Part shown: positions 1 through 8,187 of the stretch, piece by piece
Position numbering within the stretch: position 1 is the first letter of the stretch
Layout: each line of letters starts with the position of its first letter
NCBI GenBank assembly: GCA_023228425.1
Contig: JALOBE010000022.1
Span: forward strand, 1 to 42,251
Length of the DNA: 42,251 nucleotides
Direction: 5' to 3'
Source: Syntrophales bacterium
GTDB taxonomy: Bacteria > Desulfobacterota > Syntrophia > Syntrophales > UBA2210
Translations under genes and position numbers: made by a program
The notes under the pieces: generated by a model
The model's database searches: none
Told to the model about the DNA's origin: nothing
The model's input: the letters and a program-made list of their open reading frames with translations, nothing else

Positions 1-105
1 TTATTATGACTGTCAAAGAGCGTTTCATGAGCACCAGGCACTGGCTCAACACTATTTTCAACGCGGCGACTGAATCCAGAACTAAAACCTGTAAAAACGC
101 CGCAT

Positions 106-125
106 GACTTTTTACGGGACCATCA
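106..125. repeat. Right-end fragment of the 111-bp MITE-like repeat
   Basis: These 20 bases (GACTTTTTACGGGACCATCA) match the right end of the two full copies at 4194-4304 and 4983-5094. The fragment ends 32 bases before the start codon of the ABC ATPase. The full copy at 4983-5094 sits similarly upstream of the HyuB-type gene. The rest of 1-105 shows no recognisable gene. Confidence 0.6.
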
Positions 126-157
126 AAATTAAATACTAAAAAAGAGAGAGTCAGTTT

Positions 158-1669
158 ATGGGCGCAGATAATTTAAGAAATGATTCCTTGATTAGGATGG
201 AGGGCATAACCAAAAAGTTTCCAGGTGTTGTTGCTCTCAAGGGTGCGAATTTTGAATTGCGAGCAGGCGAGACTCATGTTTTGTTTGGTGAAAATGGGGC
301 TGGGAAAACGACATTGATTAAAGTGCTGTCAGGCGTTTATCCTCCGACAGAGGGGAAAATATACATCAACAACGAGGAAGTTTCCATAAAGAACGCATAT
401 GACGCCAGGCAAAGAGGGATAAGTTGCTGTCATCAGGAAAGAAGTCTGGTCCCGCAATTAACAGTACTTGACAATATTTTTTTGGGCCGAGAATTTGCAA
501 ATAAAGGTATTCTAAATAAGCATTTAATGCGAAAGTATGTTGTGGATAGGACGGAAAAGGAAGGTCTTGATATCAAAGACATATTGGACGTTGAAGTCAG
601 CAATCTGAGCATAGCAAAACAGCAACTTGTAGAGATTGCAAAGGCCGTCATTTATGATGCAAGCGTAATCGTTTTGGATGAGCCATCGGCATCTTTAACT
701 GACGAGGAGATGGCCGTATTATATAATTTGATTGAACGACTAAAACGAAATGGAGTGGGTATAATATATATTTCACATCGGATTGATGAAATCAAGAAGG
801 TGTGTGACAGGCTGACCGTATTGCGAGATGGACACACTATAACGACCCTCGATTCAAAGCAAGATATAACTGAAGATAATTTAATCCGATTGATTACAGG
901 GTATGAAACGGGAATGAGTTATCCGCCTTTGAGAAAAATCGAGGGCAAGAAAATACTCGAAGTAGTGAATGTCGCGACAGCGGGAGGATTAAAAAATTTA
1001 AATTTTGATATTAGAGAGGGTGAGATATTGGGTGTTGGAGGGCTAGAGGGATCCGGCAAAGACAAAGTCGGAAGGCTTCTGTTTGGTCTCGAAAAAATAG
1101 TCAGCGGTCATGTGAAGGTGTTTGGAGAAGAAATAGGCAAAGCAAGCCCGAATCGTATGTTGAGTAAAGGGATTGTATATTTTCCTGCAGATAAAACAAA
1201 AATATTATTTATGGGACGACCACAACTAGAAAATCAATCCATATTGTCGTTGAAGAGTTTTACTAAAACGGGATTCCTCCAAAAAAAAAGAGAAAAAATG
1301 GAGGTTACGGAAAACGTCCATAAGTTGAGTATTGTCCCTAAGGACACGTCTAAAATGGTTTTGTACATGAGCGGAGGAAACCAAAAGAAAACGTTGGTAT
1401 CAAGGGGTCTTTTGAAAAAAGCAAAATTAATTATTTTTGATGAAGTGACGCACGGTATTGACATACATGCAAAGGGGGAAATATACAAACTACTGCACGA
1501 ATTGTCTCAAAACAATGTCTCGATCGTGATGATAACGTCTGAACTTGATGAACTATTGAATATTTCACACAGAATAATAACCATGCATGAGCATGCAATA
1601 TTTAATACATTTGAGCATGAAGAGGCTTCGCGTGTGAAATTGTTGAATAGCTACTTTGGTATTGAGTAG
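158..1669 (+). CDS. Sugar-type ABC importer, double ATPase subunit (RbsA/MglA-like)
   Basis: This cytoplasmic ATPase of a carbohydrate-uptake type ABC importer has two fused nucleotide-binding domains in 503 residues, the usual size for the RbsA/XylG/MglA family. The first domain has a Walker A (GENGAGKT, residues 44-51), an LSIAKQQ signature and a Walker B ending LDEPSAS near residue 175. The second has the degenerate Walker A typical of the family (GLEGSGKDK, near 295), an MSGGNQKK signature near 405, and a FDEVTHGID Walker B. It is followed by a matching permease and binding protein on the same strand, so the three form an operon. The start at 158 has a purine-rich site (AAAGAGAGAG) upstream. 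The substrate cannot be read from the ATPase; the nearby amino-acid and Hyu genes argue for a nitrogenous compound rather than a sugar. Confidence 0.93.
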   Translation: MGADNLRNDSLIRMEGITKKFPGVVALKGANFELRAGETHVLFGENGAGKTTLIKVLSGVYPPTEGKIYINNEEVSIKNAYDARQRGISCCHQERSLVPQLTVLDNIFLGREFANKGILNKHLMRKYVVDRTEKEGLDIKDILDVEVSNLSIAKQQLVEIAKAVIYDASVIVLDEPSASLTDEEMAVLYNLIERLKRNGVGIIYISHRIDEIKKVCDRLTVLRDGHTITTLDSKQDITEDNLIRLITGYETGMSYPPLRKIEGKKILEVVNVATAGGLKNLNFDIREGEILGVGGLEGSGKDKVGRLLFGLEKIVSGHVKVFGEEIGKASPNRMLSKGIVYFPADKTKILFMGRPQLENQSILSLKSFTKTGFLQKKREKMEVTENVHKLSIVPKDTSKMVLYMSGGNQKKTLVSRGLLKKAKLIIFDEVTHGIDIHAKGEIYKLLHELSQNNVSIVMITSELDELLNISHRIITMHEHAIFNTFEHEEASRVKLLNSYFGIE

Positions 1670-1702
1670 GAATGAAAAATAATGACCGGAGATTAATTGC
1701 TT

Positions 1703-2680
1703 ATGAAAATCAAGAACGCGAATACAATGGCTAGCATTTTTGGAAAATATGGAAAACTTGGAATACAGTTAGGCTTGTTTGTTTCCATTGTGGTTTTCTT
1801 TGCTTTAATGAACCCCGTATTTTTAACGGCTGATAATGCTCTGTCAGTTGCTCGTCAATCCACATATCTTGCAATAATGTCGTTAGGGCAGATGTGTGTG
1901 TTAATAGTGGGTGGTTTCGATCTGTCTGTAGGGGCAGTTGCTGCTTTGGTGAGTATCATATCAACCATGGTCATGTTAGAAATATCGGATCCAGCGGTAG
2001 CAATAATAGTTGGTATATTGGTCGGGCTTACTGTCGGTACCATAGTAGGTCTGTTAAATGGTTTTATTGTCGCGACGTTCAATGTGTCTCCGTTTATCGC
2101 AACATTAGGAATGATGGGGATAATCAATGGAATTACTCTCATGATCTCATCGGGGGCCCCTGTTTACGGCTTTACGGAGAAGTTTTCAGCCATCTTTGGT
2201 TATGGAACGTTCTTAGGTCTGCCGTCTCCGGTAATTGTGAGTGTTTTGATAGCACTCGTGATGTATGTATTATATAACATGACGCCCTTGGGGAGGCATA
2301 TGTGGGCTATTGGTGGAAATATTAACGCGGCCGTCTTGTCTGGTTTGTCGAACATGAAATATAAGTTGATTGCTTATGGTATTTCAGGTTTTATGGCGGC
2401 ATTGACAGGAATTATGTTGAGTGCTCGTGTATCTTCAGGAGAGCCGACGTTGGGGCATACCATGATGATGACTTCCCTTGTCGCGTGCGTTATAGGGGGT
2501 GTTGCTGTTGGCGGAGGTGCTGGTAATGTCCCGGGAGCTTTAATGGGAGTTATTCTGATAGGGATATTGGGCAATGGTATGAATTTAATGAACTTGGGTG
2601 CGTATGGTCAAGAGGTTGTTATGGGAGTATTTCTGCTCATGGCAATAATTTTCGACAGGTATATGCATCCGGGCAGATAA
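1703..2680 (+). CDS. ABC importer permease (RbsC-like, BPD_transp_2 family)
   Basis: A 325-residue, very hydrophobic inner-membrane protein with about eight to ten predicted membrane segments. The conserved family stretch GGFDLSVGAV lies near residue 72 and a GLLNGF segment follows. It should form the membrane channel with the ATPase 33 bases upstream and take substrate from the binding protein 27 bases downstream. I chose the ATG at 1703, which follows a GGAG, over the TTG two codons earlier. Length and features are normal for the RbsC family. The gene is AT-rich like its neighbours and unlike the right half of the window, consistent with co-transfer. Confidence 0.92.
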   Translation: MKIKNANTMASIFGKYGKLGIQLGLFVSIVVFFALMNPVFLTADNALSVARQSTYLAIMSLGQMCVLIVGGFDLSVGAVAALVSIISTMVMLEISDPAVAIIVGILVGLTVGTIVGLLNGFIVATFNVSPFIATLGMMGIINGITLMISSGAPVYGFTEKFSAIFGYGTFLGLPSPVIVSVLIALVMYVLYNMTPLGRHMWAIGGNINAAVLSGLSNMKYKLIAYGISGFMAALTGIMLSARVSSGEPTLGHTMMMTSLVACVIGGVAVGGGAGNVPGALMGVILIGILGNGMNLMNLGAYGQEVVMGVFLLMAIIFDRYMHPGR

Positions 2681-2707
2681 ATAGAACAAAAAAAGGAGAA
2701 ATGAACT

Positions 2708-3841
2708 ATGAGAAAAACGGTAGTATTGATTCTAATGTGTGTCTTCTTCTCGTTAATTGCATTCTCAAATGCGAACGCGGAAGAAAAACAATGGTGGCCT
2801 TTGGAAATATTCACCGTTACAGATGCTCCGCAAAACGTCGGTATCGGCGAAAAAATGGAATCGGGTGTTGTAAGTTACGAACAATACACCCCACCGATGA
2901 AGGCAAAAAAGCCATTTAGGATTGGTGTTTTGTTTCCGCACTTGAAGGATCCCTATTGGCTGGGTCCCGCCTACGGTATCGCTGAAGAGGCAAAGCGACT
3001 AGGAGTTTCTATGACGCTTCTGAGTGCGGGAGGCTATGAAAACAACATAAAACAGATTGATCAATTGGAAGATTTGGCGGTAAAAGGTGTTGATGGCGTC
3101 ATTATAGTGCCGTTAAGTTATACGGCTCAAGATAATGCTATAGCGAAACTACACCAACAGGGAATTCCCGTTGTAGAGCTCTTAAATGATTGCCGGACTG
3201 ATGAGCTTGTAACAAAAGTTGGAACCAGTTTTGTGCAGATGGGATATGCCGCCGGCAAACTGATTATAGAGGATGCTCAGAAGAATGGATTGAAAAAAGT
3301 AAATACGGCATATTTCCCTGGTCCGGCAGGTGCAGCATGGGCTGAATATTCATGGAAGGGATTTAAGCAGGCAATAGATGAGTCTCCAATTCCTGTAGAA
3401 AATCTTGCAGTGAAATGGGGGGAAATGGCAAAAGAGCTGCAAATCAAAATGATTGAAGATGTTTTGATGACATTTGGTGACAAAGTGCACTATATCGCAG
3501 GAGATGCTCTTGCGGCTGGTGTAGCCATCATTCCTATCAGGGAAAAAGGGTTCAAAGGTAAGATAAAGATAGTATCTGTTGACCTGTCAGATTACGTAAT
3601 TCCTTGGATCAAGACGGGCGATATATTGGCCGGTAGCTCTACGCAAGGAGTATATCAGGCTCGATTAGCGATGAACATTCTAGTTGATGTGCTAAATGGA
3701 GATAAAAACATAGATGAAATTCCAGATGTTATGGGGGCTAATGTTCAAATCCTGACACAAAATAATTTTGACGAATTTCCAATGGACGCAATCGTTGCAC
3801 CTAAGGGTTTCAGCCCCGTATTCAAGGTGGATGTAGATTAA
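2708..3841 (+). CDS. Periplasmic substrate-binding protein, TorT-like (Peripla_BP_4 fold)
   Basis: A 377-residue secreted binding protein. Residues 1-24 form a signal peptide (basic start, hydrophobic core, NANA before the mature EE). The mature start with a tryptophan pair (QWWPLEIFTV) and the stretches FPHLKDPYW, SAGGYENN and FPGPAGAAW follow the pattern of TorT, the periplasmic partner of the TMAO sensor TorS, rather than ordinary ribose-binding proteins. No TorS-like sensor is present. Its place after an RbsA-like ATPase and RbsC-like permease indicates that it feeds an importer. A strong AAGGAG precedes the ATG by nine bases. The ligand is unknown. TorT-like proteins paired with RbsAC-type permeases may bind amines or small nitrogenous molecules; that is inference. 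Confidence 0.88.
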   Translation: MRKTVVLILMCVFFSLIAFSNANAEEKQWWPLEIFTVTDAPQNVGIGEKMESGVVSYEQYTPPMKAKKPFRIGVLFPHLKDPYWLGPAYGIAEEAKRLGVSMTLLSAGGYENNIKQIDQLEDLAVKGVDGVIIVPLSYTAQDNAIAKLHQQGIPVVELLNDCRTDELVTKVGTSFVQMGYAAGKLIIEDAQKNGLKKVNTAYFPGPAGAAWAEYSWKGFKQAIDESPIPVENLAVKWGEMAKELQIKMIEDVLMTFGDKVHYIAGDALAAGVAIIPIREKGFKGKIKIVSVDLSDYVIPWIKTGDILAGSSTQGVYQARLAMNILVDVLNGDKNIDEIPDVMGANVQILTQNNFDEFPMDAIVAPKGFSPVFKVDVD

Positions 3842-4104
3842 ATAAATTGATAACAAACAAGAAAAAGGGATTTGCTAATTTAGCAGTTCGGCGGCGCAAT
3901 GCCTAGCTAGCTTCATTATAATAAAGAGCCATTGACTGCAAGCAGAGTGTGTGCGGAATGAAGATGTAATCTGGGCAAAAAGGGGATTAGCTTCGAGAGG
4001 TGGTCGTAGGGCTAACCGGATAATTTAGCAATCCCCCTTGCCAGACTCTTCTGCGGATGTAAGAGGTGAAGAGCAATATTAATGTTAATCGGATACCACA
4101 AGTG

Positions 4105-4151
4105 TACGGAATACTTCTGCCGATATATCCATTGGACAGAAGTATTCCGTA
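4105..4151. terminator. Perfect 15-bp inverted repeat downstream of the ABC operon
   Basis: Arms at 4105-4119 and 4137-4151 are perfectly complementary, with a 17-base loop. It lies about 260 bases after the binding-protein stop. There is no T-run after it, so it is not a classical intrinsic terminator. It could be a transcript-stabilising hairpin, a recombination or IS end, or an operator. The surrounding stretch 3842-4193 shows no gene I recognise. Confidence 0.4.
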
Positions 4152-4193
4152 TTGGTAGTTTAGAGACAACCATTTCTAGTAGTTGGTTAGTCA

Positions 4194-4304
4194 TGACGAG
4201 TTCGTAAAAAATCAAAAAATGGTGAATTTTGAAAATCGAGCCCAATATTTTCAGTGAGTTGCAAAGTTGCCTTTGGAAAATTTGGACTTTTTACGGGATC
4301 ATCA
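4194..4304. mobile_element. MITE-like repeat, full copy 1 (111 bp)
   Basis: Begins TGACGAGTTCGTAAAAAATC and ends GACTTTTTACGGGATCATCA. These ends are imperfect inverted repeats of about 20 bp. The interior (around GAAAATCGAGCCCAATATTT) is nearly identical to the copy at 4983-5094. It has no coding capacity, so it fits a miniature inverted-repeat element or another small dispersed repeat. The transposase that would move it is not identified. Confidence 0.7.
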
Positions 4305-4982
4305 ATCATGGTTCTTTCAAATAAAGCCTTGGAAAGACCTTCAGCATTGTGGAGAGAACGAAAAAGTAACCGACTCACAAGGATGGATGCGATTGATCAG
4401 GGCCTGTAGACGAACGGTAATTTTCGTCGTGCAGAAGAAGCGGTTAATGCGCAAACTCTGTACCCTGTCAGCGCGGAGTATCACAAAAACGGGACTGCTC
4501 AAAAATCGGGTGTCGGGTTGCTCTTTTGAAGCACGAAGGTGAGACAATGCGAGGCGGCAGTGTGGAATTCTTCCCAATCCAATTGCCTGGATAATTCGAG
4601 CTGTACAAACAAGACAAAGGCAAGGGAGTCCCGCTATAGAGATTGTGTTGCATCTCTACGCTGTCATAGCCATTACTTGGTGCAAGCGACGAAACTAGTA
4701 TCGACCGCCGTGATCAATCACGGAAAAAGTGCCTGATTCCAAGGAAACCACGTTGAAAGCAATGGTTCCACCACGAGGATGTGCAAGGTGTGTAGATGCG
4801 CCAACTGCCATGGTAGAGATTTTTGTCTGCGATATCGGGCAGGCTTCAACATCCAGAGGATTTTTCGACAGTCAAGCAGGGCAACAGTCAAGAACCGCTA
4901 CTGGTTGAGTCAGGGGAAAGCGTTCAACGGGAAGAAGACAACCATTCCATGAACGAAAGACGTTTCTCTAAGAAATAAAGTT
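4305..4982. other. Gene-poor stretch between two MITE-like copies
   Basis: I see no convincing gene on either strand. The short open frames here lack recognisable motifs and good ribosome-binding sites. The stretch is bounded exactly by the two full MITE-like copies, so it may be the eroded remains of an insertion sequence or composite insertion. No transposase motif is recognisable. Confidence 0.4.
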
Positions 4983-5094
4983 TGACGAGCTAGGTAAAAA
5001 GTCGAAAAATGGCGAATTTTGAAAATCGAGCCCAATATTTCCAATGAGTTATAAAGCTGCTTTTGGAAAATTTGGACTTTTTACGGGACCGTCA
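4983..5094. mobile_element. MITE-like repeat, full copy 2 (112 bp)
   Basis: Same unit as 4194-4304: starts TGACGAGC, then GTAAAAAGTC, and ends GACTTTTTACGGGACCGTCA. Here the terminal inverted repeats agree better (CGTAAAAAGTC/GACTTTTTACG type). It ends 88 bases before the HyuB-type start codon and could supply promoter sequence. A fragment of the interior recurs at about 12,927-12,963. Confidence 0.7.
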
Positions 5095-5182
5095 AGGTTA
5101 ATACTTGAAAGATTCTTGACTCATTAAAAGATTGAAAAGATTAGGCCAGATTTAAATAAGTATGGAAGGAGAGCGAAGACAT

Positions 5183-6889
5183 ATGAAGCTGTTAAAATTA
5201 TACGATATTTCATTACTGAACTTACGATTTGGTTTAATTCCTCCGACTATGGACCAGGTGTTGCATAAGACAGCGAGATCATCTCAATTAAATGTCGGGA
5301 AGGACTATTCGTCTGGAGTTACACTCGGGGACGGCGGTGAATTCATAGTGGAAGAAGGCGATCCAACTCATTTGGCGGCGCTACACTTAGTGCCTGAAGC
5401 CGTGTTTAAACTGGTAGGAGAAGAAAATATCAAGCCAGGTGATTGCTATTTAACAAATTCTGCCCATGCAGGAGGAACTCATCATGCAGATTACACGCTG
5501 GCAGTTCCGGTATTCTACGATAACGAACTGATGTTCTGGGCAATTAATAGAGCGCACCAGTCTGACTTGGGTGCTCCATTACCTACCTCATATCCAGCGA
5601 AAGCAAAAAATATATACGAGGAAGGGTTACATTATCCTATTATGCAGATTCAATCCGGTTACGAGGACAGAAAAGATTTAATTAGGATGATAATGTATAG
5701 AAATCGCGTGCCAGACCGGTACTACGGTGACTATTTAGGCCAACTCAGTGCCGTAAGAACTGCGGAGAGAGAGTTAATTGCAATATGTGATGAATACGGT
5801 GTTGAAAAGGTAAAAGAGTACATAAGCTGGATTCTAAATTATAGTGACCGTCTAATGGCAGACGAAATAGGAAAATTGCCTAAGATGGAAAATGAAATTA
5901 CAATAAAACATGATCCGATATGGGATGTTGCTCCTGACGGAGTAGAAGTAAAGGCTAAAGTGATAGTTAATCCGAAAGAAAAGACTGTCACAGTGGATTT
6001 TACGGGCAACAAAACCAAGAACCTGCCCTTCGGATTTAATGTATCAGAAGCTACTCTGTCTGCTGCCGCATACTGGGGGGTATTCAGTAACCTTAAGCAA
6101 ATACCCCATAATGCAGGTAGTTATAAACACATTAAAATAAAAATGAATGACGGGACAGTGATTGGGAGGCCGAGTCGAGAAGCGAGTACGGCGATTGCAA
6201 CAACTAATATTGTTGGTCGTGCGTTTAGTGCGGTCTCTATGGCGTTCGTGGAAATGGGCAAGCCATATGGTTTTGCCGAGGGTGCGAATGGTATGTTGGC
6301 TAACTGGGCTGTGATCTCGGGAAAAAACCCCAGAAAAGAAGGCGAGAAATATGCCGCTCAAATTTTCTTGGGTGCAGGAGGTGGCCCCGGTCTGTTCGGA
6401 TATGATGGCTGGTTAACGTTTGGGACTCCAGATTCCGGAGGGGCAATGCGCTGTGACAGTGTCGAGTTGTTTGAGAGGAATTATCCTATTCTGGTAGATA
6501 GGGTAGCTGTTCGAAAAGACAGCCTTGGAGCAGGAGAGTTTGATGGGGCTCCGGGAGTAGATGTTGCTTTCGGACCGGTTGATACAGAAATTACCATAGG
6601 ATATTATGGAGATTGCATAGTAAATCCCCCTAGAGGAGTTCTGGGCGGCAAGGATGCTGCGAAATCAGAAATATTTAAAATCGATGTGTCAGGCAAACGA
6701 ATTGATCTTGATATAATAAAAGATAATGAAGTTATTAAAAATGGTGAAAAGGTTGTTTCACTGACCTCTGGTGGAGGTGGTTATGGATCACCGAAAGATA
6801 GGGATCCTAATGCAGTTATTAAAAAAGTGAAACAGGGGTGGATTTCTGCTGAGTTTGCAAGGAATAATTATAATGTGAGTGCTTCATGA
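5183..6889 (+). CDS. HyuB-type hydantoinase/oxoprolinase beta subunit
   Basis: A 568-residue member of the hydantoinase B/oxoprolinase family, which includes N-methylhydantoinase, 5-oxoprolinase, ATP-dependent caprolactamase and acetone/acetophenone carboxylase subunits. These enzymes open lactam or hydantoin rings or carboxylate ketones together with a HyuA-type ATPase. Family landmarks are present in order: an N-terminal HKTARSSQLN/KDYSSG stretch, GGTHHADY, a RAHQSDLG segment, EGLHYP, a glycine-rich FLGAGGGPGL and the closing GGGGYGSP...RDP. I prefer the ATG at 5183 because AAGGAG lies 12 bases upstream; the ATG at 5162 has no such site and would add seven residues. The usual alpha partner is not adjacent: kdd lies between this gene and the HyuA-like gene. 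The chemistry here is inferred to be ring opening of an amide that enters the Kdd-Kce-Kal route. Confidence 0.88.
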   Translation: MKLLKLYDISLLNLRFGLIPPTMDQVLHKTARSSQLNVGKDYSSGVTLGDGGEFIVEEGDPTHLAALHLVPEAVFKLVGEENIKPGDCYLTNSAHAGGTHHADYTLAVPVFYDNELMFWAINRAHQSDLGAPLPTSYPAKAKNIYEEGLHYPIMQIQSGYEDRKDLIRMIMYRNRVPDRYYGDYLGQLSAVRTAERELIAICDEYGVEKVKEYISWILNYSDRLMADEIGKLPKMENEITIKHDPIWDVAPDGVEVKAKVIVNPKEKTVTVDFTGNKTKNLPFGFNVSEATLSAAAYWGVFSNLKQIPHNAGSYKHIKIKMNDGTVIGRPSREASTAIATTNIVGRAFSAVSMAFVEMGKPYGFAEGANGMLANWAVISGKNPRKEGEKYAAQIFLGAGGGPGLFGYDGWLTFGTPDSGGAMRCDSVELFERNYPILVDRVAVRKDSLGAGEFDGAPGVDVAFGPVDTEITIGYYGDCIVNPPRGVLGGKDAAKSEIFKIDVSGKRIDLDIIKDNEVIKNGEKVVSLTSGGGGYGSPKDRDPNAVIKKVKQGWISAEFARNNYNVSAS

Positions 6890-7113
6890 GAATACTTTGG
6901 TCAAAGCATATGTGACAATGTACAATTATGAAAAGAATCTAGAATTTTAAGCAGGAGCAAGTTGACAATAAATACCGAGAGCCCCATTCTGAAAATTTAT
7001 TGGAGGAATATTGAGTTGATAAGGAGAGTACGTTATTTGTATCTCGAGTGTTGCTCCTATATGTTCTAAATGTCGGAATAAAATCAAAATTATTTTATAG
7101 GGAGGATATAGGA

Positions 7114-8148
7114 ATGAACGGATGTGAATATGGAACCCATAGAGTAATTTCACCAAAGGGTCTGTTGCCGCAGGCCGCTGACAAGCTGAATAATAATATG
7201 GAAGAATTCTGGGATAATGAAATTATGATTGATGTCGCAGCCCTTAATGTAGATTCGGCAAGCTTTACGCAGATTCGAGAAGAGGCTGACGGAGATGAGA
7301 ATGAAATTGCAAAAATCATTATGAGGACAGTGGCAGAAAGAGGGAAGCAACACAATCCAGTAACAGGGTCTGGTGGAATGCTTATTGGAAAGGTGGAAAG
7401 AATCGGGGAGTCGCTTAAGGAGAAAGTTGATATTGTAGAAGGAGACAAAATTGCGACGTTAGTATCCCTGACGCTCACCCCACTGTATATAAATAAAATT
7501 AAAAAAGTATACATCGACAAAGATAGAGTTGAGATCGATGGAAAGGCCATTATATTCGAAAAGTCAATTTTTGCAAAACTTCCGGACGACATGAGTGAGT
7601 CACTCGCTTTGGCAGTCTTTGATGTGGCAGGAGCTCCCGCGCAAGTCGCGAAGATGGTGACGGCGGGAATGAATGTAGTCATTATGGGTGCTGGTGGTAA
7701 ATCAGGAATGTTGTGTTGCTACGAAGCAAAAAAGAGGGCCGGCATCACCGGTAAAGTTATAGGCGTTGAAGTCAATCCGAATAATGCTGATCGTCTCGAG
7801 CGCTTGAATTTGTGTGATCATGTAATAAGAAGTGCTGAATCTCCAATTCAATTAAAAAACACTATTTCCGAAATAACTTTGGGGGAAATGGCTGATATAA
7901 CATATAATCTTGTAAACGTACCGAATACAGAAATGGCGTCAATAATGGCCACGAAAGATGATGGGATTGCTTATTTCTTCAGCATGGCAACAAGCTTTAC
8001 AAAAGCAACGCTGGGCGCTGAGGGGATAAAGAGCGATGCAAAATTGGTCATGGGTAATGGATATACAGCAGGACATGACGAGATTTCACTACAAATATTA
8101 CGAGAAAACAATGATTTAAGGAAATTGTATGAAGAGATATATGCGTAA
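7114..8148 (+). CDS. kdd: L-erythro-3,5-diaminohexanoate dehydrogenase
   Basis: Kdd oxidatively deaminates L-erythro-3,5-diaminohexanoate with NAD(P)+ to 5-amino-3-oxohexanoate and ammonia, the third stage of lysine fermentation. The 344-residue length fits. The start region (GTHRVISPKGLLPQAA) is characteristic, and a medium-chain-dehydrogenase-like Rossmann motif (VVIMGAGGKSGM) lies near residue 188. The ATG at 7114 has an excellent GGGAGGATATAGGA site; an in-frame upstream extension to 7048 lacks one. About 225 bases separate it from the HyuB-type gene. A weak promoter-like TTGACA lies at 6962, so it may have its own transcript. No lysine 2,3- or 5,6-aminomutase genes are in the window, so the source of its substrate is open. 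Confidence 0.9.
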   Translation: MNGCEYGTHRVISPKGLLPQAADKLNNNMEEFWDNEIMIDVAALNVDSASFTQIREEADGDENEIAKIIMRTVAERGKQHNPVTGSGGMLIGKVERIGESLKEKVDIVEGDKIATLVSLTLTPLYINKIKKVYIDKDRVEIDGKAIIFEKSIFAKLPDDMSESLALAVFDVAGAPAQVAKMVTAGMNVVIMGAGGKSGMLCCYEAKKRAGITGKVIGVEVNPNNADRLERLNLCDHVIRSAESPIQLKNTISEITLGEMADITYNLVNVPNTEMASIMATKDDGIAYFFSMATSFTKATLGAEGIKSDAKLVMGNGYTAGHDEISLQILRENNDLRKLYEEIYA

Positions 8149-8187
8149 TATCAAGGGACAACGTAAATTTAGATCAGGAGACGAATT

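Noticed and set aside
4012..4736. Small genes between the ABC operon and the HyuB-type gene
   Set aside because: The short frames on both strands have no known motifs, poor starts, and overlap MITE-like copies.
6962..7057. Own promoter and short leader ORF before kdd
   Set aside because: TTGACA at 6962 has only a poor -10 match (CATTCT) 17 bases on, and the possible 17-codon TTG frame near 7015 shows no feature of an attenuator.
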